Positions 1 to 5,621 of a DNA stretch of 11,067 nt are shown here, one piece after another. The stretch is from Cyclobacteriaceae bacterium (lineage in GTDB: Bacteria; Bacteroidota; Bacteroidia; Cytophagales; Cyclobacteriaceae), in contig JAIENH010000028.1 of the NCBI GenBank assembly GCA_019751475.1, forward strand, positions 1 to 11,067. The letters run 5' to 3'. A program made the translations under genes and the position numbers. Below the pieces are notes generated by a model. That model was given only the letters and a program-made list of their open reading frames with translations, did not search any database and was not told where the DNA came from. Numbering within the stretch: position 1 is the stretch's first letter; each line of letters starts with the position of its first letter.

Positions 1-237
1 GGCACCAATCATTTTGGAACCACCCTCACCTACTCCCAGCGCTGTATACTTGGCCGTTACTTCAGAGCCCGACATCACGTAGCCAATACCAAACAGCACG
101 AGCAGGCCACCCACACCCATCAGCGACTTTACAAGCGCTTTGGGGTTTTGAATTGAACCTAACAACGGCAATAAGATACAGGCTGCCAATGCAATGATCA
201 GGAGGAAGTAACTTACGTATAATCCTAAATCGATCAT
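1..237 (-). CDS. Small integral membrane protein downstream of exbB (3' end cut by window edge)
   Basis: The frame opens with ATG at 237 and runs without a stop to base 1, so 79 residues are visible and the C-terminus lies outside the window. It has an N-terminal hydrophobic segment (about residues 5-25, following M-I-D-L-G-L-Y-V) and a second around residues 36-54 rich in Gly, Leu and Val, so it is probably an inner-membrane protein with at least two helices. It starts only 7 bp after the exbB stop and is surely co-transcribed with it. From general knowledge, Bacteroidota Tol/Exb loci often hold a short membrane protein of unknown function between the exbB-like and exbD-like genes, and this fits that slot. 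I recognise no catalytic motif and give no gene name. Its position suggests an accessory part of the ExbB/ExbD proton channel complex, which is inference only. Confidence 0.8.
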   Translation of the reverse strand, partial: MIDLGLYVSYFLLIIALAACILLPLLGSIQNPKALVKSLMGVGGLLVLFGIGYVMSGSEVTAKYTALGVGEGGSKMIGA

Positions 238-244
238 GGCTGTG

Positions 245-1039
245 TTATTTAGAGAGTTTATGCTTTACTAAGATATCAATCAAGGAGATAGAGGCATCTT
301 CCATTGAGTTCACCAGACTATCGATTTTAGACACCAGGTAGTTGTAAAGGATCTGAAGCACCATACCCACGATAAGACCCCCTACGGTAGTGATCAAGGC
401 CACTTTCATACCACCAGCCACAACTTGAGGAGAAATATCACCAGCTGCCTCGATAGCGTCAAACGCTTGCACCATCCCGATAACCGTTCCAAAGAATCCA
501 AGCATTGGTCCGAGTGAAATGAACAATGATATCCAGATAAGACCTCTTTCCAGTTTTCCCATTTCAACACCACCGTATGACACTACTGATTTCTCAACCA
601 TGTCAATACCTTCTGATGCACGCATCAAACCTTGTGTGAAGATAGAGGCGATAGGGCCTTTTGTGCTTTTAGTAACATTTTTAGCTGCTTCTACTCCGCC
701 TTTCGCGAGAGCATCTTCAATCTGGCTCAACAGCTTCTTGGTATTAACTGTTGCCATATTGAGGGTGATAATTCTTTCAATTGATACAGCAAGACCCAGA
801 ATCATACAAATGAGAATTGGCCACATGTAGGTGGTACCGCCTTCAATGAATTTTTCTTTCACCTGCTGATGGAAACCCACTTCTTCAGTTGCGGTTGCAT
901 CTGTTGAGGCGGCTTCTTCAGTCACTGCGGGTTGTTCAGCTGCGGGCTGGGCAGTGGCGGTGGAGTCCTGCGCGAAAGATGTAAAGGCCCCGCACAGGAG
1001 GAACCCTACAAAAGCGAGAATAGAGAATTGTTTTTTCAT
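245..1039 (-). CDS. exbB: MotA/TolQ/ExbB family proton channel protein
   Basis: This 264-residue protein is an ExbB/TolQ-type inner-membrane proton channel subunit. With an ExbD/TolR partner it uses the proton motive force to energise TonB-dependent outer-membrane transport or Tol functions. Residues 1-24 look like a signal peptide (K-K, hydrophobic core, S-F-A-Q), followed by an Ala/Thr/Glu/Pro-rich low-complexity linker to about 52. Three membrane helices follow: about 72-93, 167-192 (with G-T-V-I-G-M at 184-189) and 210-233 (with the family's conserved Thr in L-I-T-T-V-G-G, 215-221). The signal peptide plus linker is typical of Bacteroidota members and longer than E. coli ExbB. The start is ATG at 1039; there is no clear Shine-Dalgarno, only A-rich sequence. 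A Bacteroidota-type promoter lies 34 bp upstream. The small membrane protein gene follows after 7 bp. ExbB and TolQ cannot be told apart confidently from this protein alone. Confidence 0.93.
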   Translation of the reverse strand: MKKQFSILAFVGFLLCGAFTSFAQDSTATAQPAAEQPAVTEEAASTDATATEEVGFHQQVKEKFIEGGTTYMWPILICMILGLAVSIERIITLNMATVNTKKLLSQIEDALAKGGVEAAKNVTKSTKGPIASIFTQGLMRASEGIDMVEKSVVSYGGVEMGKLERGLIWISLFISLGPMLGFFGTVIGMVQAFDAIEAAGDISPQVVAGGMKVALITTVGGLIVGMVLQILYNYLVSKIDSLVNSMEDASISLIDILVKHKLSK

Positions 1040-1072
1040 GGTTTAAGGTTTAAGTCTAAGTCTTGAAGTGGC

Positions 1073-1101
1073 CAAAATTAAAGTTTTTGTTCATTTCCAA
1101 A
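1073..1101 (-). promoter_or_regulatory. Bacteroidota-type -33/-7 promoter for exbB
   Basis: On the minus strand the sequence holds TTTG (1098-1101), 17 bases, then TAATTTTG (1073-1080). This matches the -33 TTTG and -7 TAnnTTTG consensus of the Bacteroidota primary sigma factor, with a spacer within the range reported for flavobacteria. It would place the transcription start near 1066-1068, giving a 5' leader of about 27-29 nt before the exbB ATG. No second equally good match is seen between exbB and the tRNA gene. Confidence 0.55.
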
Positions 1102-1204
1102 CAAGAAAACACAACATTTTAGAAGAAAAAACTCGCTTTTGTTTAAGAGTCATTGGTATTAAACCATTTGGGCCTAAAAAGTCACGGCCAAAACTGTCTT
1201 TTGC

Positions 1205-1210
1205 TATAAT
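1205..1210 (+). promoter_or_regulatory. Possible -10 element (TATAAT) for tRNA-Ser
   Basis: A perfect TATAAT lies 26 bp before the mature 5' end of tRNA-Ser, a suitable distance for a short leader. I see no good -35 or TTG element 17-23 bp upstream, so this is a weak call based on one box and its position. Confidence 0.3.
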
Positions 1211-1236
1211 TTCCATTTCTTTGTGGGCTTTTTTAA

Positions 1237-1324
1237 GGAGAGGTGTCCGAGTGGTTGAAGGAGCACGCCTGGAAAGTGTGTTGGCGCCTTCAGCGCCACG
1301 CGGGTTCGAATCCCGCCCTCTCCG
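1237..1324 (+). tRNA. tRNA-Ser (anticodon GGA)
   Basis: This 88-nt class II tRNA folds fully by eye. The acceptor stem pairs GGAGAGG (1237-1243) with CCTCTCC (1317-1323), with discriminator G at 1324. The anticodon stem is 1264-1268 with 1276-1280 and contains one G-U pair; the seven-base loop has anticodon GGA at 1271-1273, reading UCC and UCU serine codons. A long variable arm (about 1281-1299, TGGCGC with GCGCCA) is typical of tRNA-Ser. The T arm is GCGGG (1300-1304), TTCGAAT, CCCGC (1312-1316). CCA is not encoded, since CTT follows, and must be added after transcription. The last 19 nt of the gene are copied again at 1601-1619 as part of a longer direct repeat. Confidence 0.97.
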
Positions 1325-1367
1325 CTTTACACTCCGTAGCCCCGACTTGTCGGGGGCGAAGGAGGGT
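1306..1367 (+). repeat. 62-bp direct repeat, copy 1 (tRNA-Ser 3' end plus hairpin)
   Basis: This copy begins in the T loop of tRNA-Ser, covers the rest of the tRNA (to 1324) and continues 43 bp beyond it through a GC-rich stem-loop (about 1330-1366). It matches 1601-1662 at 61 of 62 positions; the one difference is A at 1331 versus C at 1626. The inner stem is CCCCGAC/GTCGGGG with a TT turn. The outer stem CACTCC/GGAGGG has one mispair, which copy 2 does not have. No run of T follows the hairpin (GTGCCCTG), so it is not a classic intrinsic terminator, although it might still end the tRNA transcript. Confidence 0.9.
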
Positions 1368-1415
1368 GCCCTGATCTTCCATATTATGCCTACCCTGCCC
1401 ACTACCTCTGAATCA

Positions 1416-1547
1416 ATGTACTTCGTATACATTTTGCTTTGTTCCGATCGGACCTATTACACAGGATGCACGGGCGATCTAGTTGAAAGGCTGGCTCGTC
1501 ATGAAAAAGGCTATATCGAATACACTCAATCCAGGAAGTGCCTTTAG
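1416..1547 (+). pseudogene. Truncated GIY-YIG nuclease (YhbQ/UPF0213-like)
   Basis: From ATG 1416 the 43 codons match the N-terminal half of a small single-domain GIY-YIG nuclease. V-Y-I at residues 4-6 stands for GIY, Y-T-G at 15-17 for YIG, and D-L-V-E-R-L-A-R-H (21-29) is the following helix with the conserved Arg (R25). A Y-T-Q-S-R segment (36-40) follows, where intact family members read Y-T-x-S-R-x-P and continue for about 35-40 more residues including the catalytic Glu of the R-E-K-Q region. Here TAG comes at 1545. In the next frame the bases just before it read V-P-L-E, the expected continuation after S-R, which suggests a one-base shift near 1537-1540. A downstream deletion then removed the rest. 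The frame is also open upstream to ATG 1386 and through the tRNA 3' half. Intact relatives are known as small repair or homing-like nucleases; this one cannot be active. Confidence 0.7.
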
Positions 1548-1600
1548 AAATAAACACCTCCTCTAGCTTAACCTCCCACGCCAAGGCTCCCGAGGTCTAG

Positions 1601-1662
1601 TCGAATCCCGCCCTCTCCGCTTTACCCTCCGTAGCCCCGACTTGTCGGGGGCGAAGGAGGGT
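1601..1662 (+). repeat. 62-bp direct repeat, copy 2
   Basis: This is the second copy of the tRNA-Ser 3'-end plus hairpin sequence. Bases 1601-1619 equal the end of tRNA-Ser and 1625-1661 form a complete hairpin. The outer stem is CCCTCC (1625-1630) with GGAGGG (1656-1661), and the inner stem CCCCGAC (1635-1641) with GTCGGGG (1644-1650) has a TT turn. It ends 19 bp beyond the stop of the oppositely directed asparaginase gene, so it could also affect the 3' end of that transcript. Neither strand shows a T-run after the stem. Confidence 0.9.
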
Positions 1663-1681
1663 TTCCGCCCAATTCAGCCGA

Positions 1682-2743
1682 TTATTCTGAAAGTTCTCCC
1701 GCCAGTGATTGGTTAATAAGGCTTTTCGTTTTCTCTACTCCAAACTCACCCATCAGCACCATAAGCTTCGTAATAGCAGCCTCAAGCGTCATATCGCTGC
1801 CACTGATCACCCCTATTTCCGCCAGTTGGCGACTGGTCTCGTACTTGCCCTGTACCACCATACCTCCAGGACATTGAGAGACATTTAATACAAGCAGGCC
1901 TTTTGCAATCGACTCGCGTAACAATTTGATAAACCAGGGCGAGGTCGGAGCATTACCAGCTCCGAATGTCTCTAATATGACCGCTTTCATCTCAGGATTC
2001 AACAATACCGACCGGACCGTAGCTTCAGGTATGCCGGGAAATAGCTTCAATACTGCCACGCGTGTATCAAACGTTGACCATAATCGTAATGACTTGGAGC
2101 TGGGAGGGCGAATGGCTCCTGCATTGTAATCTATCTTAACACCGGCTTTCGCCAGCGGAGGGTAGTTTTCCGAATTGAACGCATCAAAATGCATACTCTC
2201 CACCTTTTTGGCACGTGAGCCACGCAGCAATTCATAATCAAAGTAAATAGAGACCTCCGGTACCTGGGCAATTCCGTTCGCTTTCGCGGAAGCAATCTCA
2301 AGAGCTGTAATCAGGTTTTCACGTGCATCAGACCGCGGCTCTGTGATGGGCAACTGGGCCCCGGTGAATACAACCGGCTTGGAAAGATTTTGCAACATGA
2401 ATGACAAAGCTGAAGCGGTATAGGCCATAGTGTCGGTGCCGTGTAGCACGACAAAACCATCATAGTCTTGATAATGATCGAGGATGATCTGCCCGATGGA
2501 TTGCCAATGTGTAGGCTCAACATTGGATGAGTCAATGGGGTGCTCAAAAGAAATCACAGTAATTTCCAGAAAAAGACTTCGAAGGGTTGGCAGATGCTCG
2601 AGTATTAATGAAAAATCAAACGGCAGTAATACACCCTGTGCATCGTAGACCATGCCAAACGTACCGCCTGTATAGATGATCATGACACGCGCCCGGGGCG
2701 GAGATGGCACGGCCGTATTGATGGTAATGGTTTTGAAGTTCAT
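1682..2743 (-). CDS. ansA: Type I L-asparaginase
   Basis: This 353-residue cytoplasmic-type asparaginase hydrolyses L-asparagine to aspartate and ammonia. The first threonine motif is I-Y-T-G-G-T-F-G (23-30, nucleophile T28). The substrate Ser/Asn motif D-S-S-N is at 71-74. The second threonine motif H-G-T-D-T-M is at 101-106 (T103, D104). R-S-D-A-R-E-N-L (137-144) and K154 lie where the family has its catalytic Lys. There is no signal peptide, and length fits type I enzymes. The N-terminal segment before the GGT motif (M-N-F-K-T-I-x-I-N-T-A) agrees with Bacteroidota relatives as I know them, supporting ATG 2743 over M21. It starts 19 bp after the tatD stop and is the last gene of the minus-strand run; the GIY-YIG relic lies just downstream. 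A tatD-ansA pairing is common in Bacteroidota. Confidence 0.95.
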   Translation of the reverse strand: MNFKTITINTAVPSPPRARVMIIYTGGTFGMVYDAQGVLLPFDFSLILEHLPTLRSLFLEITVISFEHPIDSSNVEPTHWQSIGQIILDHYQDYDGFVVLHGTDTMAYTASALSFMLQNLSKPVVFTGAQLPITEPRSDARENLITALEIASAKANGIAQVPEVSIYFDYELLRGSRAKKVESMHFDAFNSENYPPLAKAGVKIDYNAGAIRPPSSKSLRLWSTFDTRVAVLKLFPGIPEATVRSVLLNPEMKAVILETFGAGNAPTSPWFIKLLRESIAKGLLVLNVSQCPGGMVVQGKYETSRQLAEIGVISGSDMTLEAAITKLMVLMGEFGVEKTKSLINQSLAGELSE

Positions 2744-2762
2744 ACTTAATTACCGTGTCTGG

Positions 2763-3545
2763 TTATTTAAAATATTCAACACCGAAGATAGCACGAGCAT
2801 TGGTCGTGGTGACCCGTTGTACCTCTTCAACAAGCACAGCTTTAATGGATGACACCCGATCAGCCACCAGCGGAATGTAAGACGGCTCGTTGCGTTTACC
2901 ACGATGTGGTACTGGTGCAAGGTACGGGCTGTCAGTCTCCAATACGAGGTGATCAAGGGAAATCTCCGGAAGCACTTTGTCAAGACCTCCGTTCTTAAAC
3001 GTAGCCACACCCCCGATACCAAGGTAAAAACCCATGTCAATAATCAGTTTCGCCTGCGCGGAATTGCCGGTAAAGCAATGAAAAATTCCCGTAAGGGATT
3101 TGCTTGCCAGGGGTTGAAGCAGAGCGATGGTTTCGTCAATGGATTCGCGACAATGAATAACCACAGGTCGATTGTATTTCTTTGCCCAATTTATCTGTAT
3201 CACAAAAGCCTCCTTTTGTTGTTCCCAAAAAGTTTTGTCCCAGTACAAATCGGTGCCCATCTCACCGATCGCTGCGAACGCACGCTTGGACAGCCATTGC
3301 TCCACGCGATACAACTCCTTTTCAAAGTCTTTTTTCACTGAGCACGGATGAAGGCCCATTATGGCAAAGCACGATCCAGGGTTTGATGCCTCCACTTCCA
3401 ACATGGCATCGATAGAGGTGTGGTCTACATTCGGCATAAAAATCTTACTCACGCCTTTCTCATGCGCGCGTACCAGCGTGTCGTGCCGGTCGGGCGAGAA
3501 CTCGTCTGAATAAATGTGAGCGTGCGTATCTGTCCAATAGTTCAT
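2763..3545 (-). CDS. tatD: TatD family metal-dependent hydrolase/DNase
   Basis: This 260-residue TIM-barrel metallohydrolase belongs to the TatD family, whose members are 3'-5' DNases and related hydrolases. Metal-site residues are all visible: T-H-A-H (H8, H10), G-L-H-P (64-67), G-E-M-G (E95), V-I-H-C-R (H131), F-H-C-F-T-G (H156) and E-T-D-S-P-Y (203-208, D205). Length matches the family. ATG 3545 overlaps the 3' end of the lipid kinase gene by 4 bp (ATGA), indicating translational coupling. The metal-binding Glu motif reads G-E-M-G-T-D rather than the usual G-E-I-G-L-D, a small variation that keeps the ligands. The paralogues TatD, YcfH and YjjV cannot be separated from the sequence alone; the exact substrate is unknown. 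Confidence 0.93.
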   Translation of the reverse strand: MNYWTDTHAHIYSDEFSPDRHDTLVRAHEKGVSKIFMPNVDHTSIDAMLEVEASNPGSCFAIMGLHPCSVKKDFEKELYRVEQWLSKRAFAAIGEMGTDLYWDKTFWEQQKEAFVIQINWAKKYNRPVVIHCRESIDETIALLQPLASKSLTGIFHCFTGNSAQAKLIIDMGFYLGIGGVATFKNGGLDKVLPEISLDHLVLETDSPYLAPVPHRGKRNEPSYIPLVADRVSSIKAVLVEEVQRVTTTNARAIFGVEYFK

Positions 3546-3886
3546 AGATGATTCGAAAAAACTAACACTCCTAAAACAACAGCCGCAATGGCTGCTACCA
3601 ATACGGCACCCGCTGCAATGTCTTTGACTTTGCCTGCCAGCGGCCGATGTTCCGGTGACACCAGGTTAACCAACTCTTCGATAGATGAGTTAATCAACTC
3701 CGCCACAAACACAAGCGCAATCGCTATCACCACCACAATCCACTCTACACGTGACAGACCCACCGCGAAACCTGCTGCCATCACCGCAAGAGCACAAGCC
3801 GTATGAATCTTTAAATGACGCTGCTCGCGCCAGGCAACGTGCACGCCTCGCCACGCAAATCCAACGCTTTTGAAAAACCGGTTCAT
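3542..3886 (-). CDS. dgkA: DgkA-type diacylglycerol/undecaprenol kinase
   Basis: This 114-residue integral membrane kinase belongs to the DgkA family. Members phosphorylate diacylglycerol or undecaprenol with ATP and feed lipid-carrier recycling for cell-wall and surface-glycan synthesis. It has the family layout: an amphipathic N-terminus, E-x-R-H-x-K-I-H (21-28), helix 1 (about 29-45), helix 2 (48-65) leading into E-L-I-N-S-S-I-E-E (63-71, catalytic Glu E70), the K-x-K-D motif (86-89) with A-A-G-A-V-L (91-96), and helix 3 (92-110). The N-terminal E-x-R-H-x-K-I-H segment resembles the Gram-positive undecaprenol-kinase branch, so undecaprenol is a plausible substrate, though unproven. It overlaps both neighbours by 4 bp (ATGA type), so it is translated as part of the operon. 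Its neighbours in glycan metabolism fit a lipid-carrier role. Confidence 0.92.
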   Translation of the reverse strand: MNRFFKSVGFAWRGVHVAWREQRHLKIHTACALAVMAAGFAVGLSRVEWIVVVIAIALVFVAELINSSIEELVNLVSPEHRPLAGKVKDIAAGAVLVAAIAAVVLGVLVFSNHL

Positions 3887-4944
3887 CTTAATAAATCATT
3901 GATCGCATTTACCAGCAGATCATGTGATGTGTTCATGGTATAAAAGCCCGCATATCGTGTTGCTTCTTTCTGCATCAATGTTACGGAGAATTCATGTTGC
4001 TCAAGAGAAAAGGCAATACCTTTTTCACGTAAGTGCTTAGCAAAAAAAAGTTGCTCGGGCTGTTGGGGCGTAGGGACAAAAGCCGCCTTCGCTCCTACCG
4101 TCATCAAATCCATCAAGGTGCTGTATCCACACCGACTAATAATCAAGTCAGCTGAAACGATGGCCTTCTCCATTTCACTGGAAGAAAGATGGCTCACGAT
4201 CTCCACGCTCCCCTCCTGCCTGCGGTACGACTGATCAGGCTCACCGGCTACTATCAATGAGTGAATGCCCGCTTCGCTTAATTGTTTTACTACCATTCGC
4301 TCAAAAATTTCTCGCTGTGGCTCAGGGCCAGAAATAATCCCCATCACACGATAAGTCGAGTTTCGAGGTGTAGTCGGTTTTAATCGCGAAAGCCAGCCAA
4401 TGTATGTAACATTTTTATGATCAGCCGACATGAATGAATCTGTCAATCCGCTGCCGGGAACATCTGGCACCCAAATTCGCTGAAAGCGGTTAATGAAAGA
4501 GTGATTAAGGTAATCGACAACGAAAGAAAGCCACTCGATAGACGAAGGCAGCTTGATATTAACCTGATGTGTGATGAACACTGATGGAACGTGTGCTGAC
4601 CAACAACCAAATCGATTATCCGAAATGATATAGTTAATGGAATGCTCCTTCACCAGACGCTCTATAATCTGATGCTCCTGGTTGGCAGTGCGAATGAATC
4701 GTGGCACTTGCGTAGCCATTTTCAACACCATGGAAGAAGAAGTTGGATAGACCGGCCGGTATTCCGGCAATTCAAAACTGGTAAGGCCCGGATACTCGCT
4801 GCGAAGCAATGCCAGCGCACGACCGGAAGATGCCACCAATACCTCAGCGCCTTGACGTTGACACTCTTCTATAACAGGAATGCAACGCGTAGCATGACCC
4901 AGGCCCCAATCCAGCGGACACACCAAAATCTTTTTCACGATCAA
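3883..4944 (-). CDS. MurG-like (GT28-type) glycosyltransferase
   Basis: This 353-residue protein is a GT-B fold glycosyltransferase of the MurG/GT28-like class. The N-terminal domain opens with a glycine-rich motif, D-W-G-L-G-H-A-T-R-C (12-21), with His17 in the acceptor-side loop. The C-terminal donor-binding domain has I-S-R-C-G-Y-S-T-L-M-D-L (269-280), then P-T-P-Q-Q-P-E-Q (291-298) and A-K-H-L-R-E-K-G (302-309). These match the nucleotide-sugar site of MurG-like enzymes. It lacks the usual MurG start motif, so I do not call it murG. There is no membrane helix or signal peptide; it probably acts on the cytoplasmic membrane face. It starts 10 bp after the deacetylase stop and overlaps the lipid kinase start by 4 bp. 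The sugar donor and acceptor cannot be read from the sequence. Confidence 0.85.
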   Translation of the reverse strand: MIVKKILVCPLDWGLGHATRCIPVIEECQRQGAEVLVASSGRALALLRSEYPGLTSFELPEYRPVYPTSSSMVLKMATQVPRFIRTANQEHQIIERLVKEHSINYIISDNRFGCWSAHVPSVFITHQVNIKLPSSIEWLSFVVDYLNHSFINRFQRIWVPDVPGSGLTDSFMSADHKNVTYIGWLSRLKPTTPRNSTYRVMGIISGPEPQREIFERMVVKQLSEAGIHSLIVAGEPDQSYRRQEGSVEIVSHLSSSEMEKAIVSADLIISRCGYSTLMDLMTVGAKAAFVPTPQQPEQLFFAKHLREKGIAFSLEQHEFSVTLMQKEATRYAGFYTMNTSHDLLVNAINDLLR

Positions 4945-4954
4945 AGATCAAAAA

Positions 4955-5605
4955 TTAATGCAGGGATTTAAAGACGTAGCCCTCGCTCAAAAAGTGGTCG
5001 ATGTAGCGAGGTAGTACATAGGTCATGTTTCTTTCCGCTTTTACACTGTCGTGAAATACAATGATGGAGCCAGGCCGCGTAGCACCGATGGAACCTCGGA
5101 GGCATTGCTCAGATGAAAGGCTTTTCGCATAATCATGCGTGAGCACATCCCACATCACAATTTTATATTCCTTTAATGAACGTACCTGGCTGGGTGTAAT
5201 TCGCCCGTAGGGAGGACGAAAAAGGTTTCGCTTGTCGTTGCCTTCGCGATAAGCAGAAAAAGATTGAACCATTTGCTCATCACACGCATGAATGTTCTTC
5301 AGGTAATCAGCGTTAGAGGTCTTCCATCCACTGAGATGATTAAAGGTATGGTTGCCGATGCTGTGACCCGCTTCAATAATTTTCTGAAAGATGGCCTGGT
5401 GTTTTCGCACGTTATCACCAATGCAAAAGAACGTAGCAGTCAGGTTGTGTTTTTTTAATTCCTCCAGCACAAATTCGGTCGGCCCGGGCACAGGGCCATC
5501 GTCAAACGTGAGATAAAGCTCTTTTGCTTCCGCGGGCATTCGCCACACTACGTCTTTGTATATCCAATGAAGAAAGAAAGGACTACGGAAAAAATTCAAT
5601 GTCAA
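4955..5605 (-). CDS. Polysaccharide deacetylase (NodB/CE4 domain)
   Basis: This is a carbohydrate esterase family 4 enzyme that removes N-acetyl (or O-acetyl) groups from a polysaccharide or peptidoglycan. Counting from TTG 5605 (216 residues), the NodB motifs are L-T-F-D-D-G-P (32-38; D35 base, D36 metal ligand), H-S-I-G-N-H-T-F-N-H (81-90; H86 and H90 metal ligands), R-P-P-Y-G, W-D-V-L-T-H-D-Y and I-V-F-H-D-S near the end. The start is uncertain. In-frame ATGs at 5698, 5686 and 5656 all overlap the end of the phosphatase gene, and the residues they add are unlike the family. The conserved part begins at F-F-R-S-P-F-F-L, so TTG 5605 (or TTG 5599) fits best and leaves a normal 16-bp spacer. 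There is no signal peptide with this start, though the hydrophobic N-terminus could be a weak anchor. Confidence 0.85.
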   Translation of the reverse strand: MTLNFFRSPFFLHWIYKDVVWRMPAEAKELYLTFDDGPVPGPTEFVLEELKKHNLTATFFCIGDNVRKHQAIFQKIIEAGHSIGNHTFNHLSGWKTSNADYLKNIHACDEQMVQSFSAYREGNDKRNLFRPPYGRITPSQVRSLKEYKIVMWDVLTHDYAKSLSSEQCLRGSIGATRPGSIIVFHDSVKAERNMTYVLPRYIDHFLSEGYVFKSLH

Positions 5606-5621
5606 AACATTAAAGCCCGAC

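Larger units (their letters stand above)
1306..1662 (+). mobile_element. Probable relic of a small tRNA-linked GIY-YIG element
   Basis: Two 62-bp direct repeats, 295 bp apart, bracket a truncated GIY-YIG nuclease frame immediately behind tRNA-Ser. The unit is therefore [tRNA 3' end + hairpin + nuclease relic], followed by a second [tRNA 3' end + hairpin]. The second copy lacks the 5' half of the T arm (GGTCTAG precedes it instead of GCGGG), so it cannot be a tRNA. No integrase or transposase is present, and the nuclease has lost its C-terminal half, so the element is inactive. The layout could come from site-specific insertion at the tRNA 3' end by an element carrying its own copy of that end, or from tandem duplication. 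The sequence shows the repeat and the relic; mobility is inferred. Confidence 0.45.

Noticed and set aside
1068..1547. A 159-codon plus-strand frame read as a real protein gene
   Set aside because: It runs through the exbB promoter and the whole tRNA-Ser. Only its last 43 codons resemble a protein family (GIY-YIG), so that part alone is reported, as a pseudogene.
1402..1584. A minus-strand 60-codon frame over the GIY-YIG relic
   Set aside because: It is the antisense of the recognisable nuclease fragment, has no family features, and spans a region that is clearly decayed.
1601..1619. Second tRNA gene
   Set aside because: Only the 3' part of the T arm and acceptor strand is present; the 5' T-stem and all upstream arms are missing.
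1625..1661. Hairpin as an intrinsic terminator of ansA or the tRNA
   Set aside because: Neither strand has a T-run after the stem in either copy, and the hairpin is part of a direct repeat. A stop role is possible but not supported enough to annotate as a terminator.
1306..1662. attL/attR of an integrated island or prophage
   Set aside because: The repeats are only 295 bp apart, identity extends 43 bp beyond the tRNA end, and there is no integrase or cargo. A classic integrative element is unlikely.
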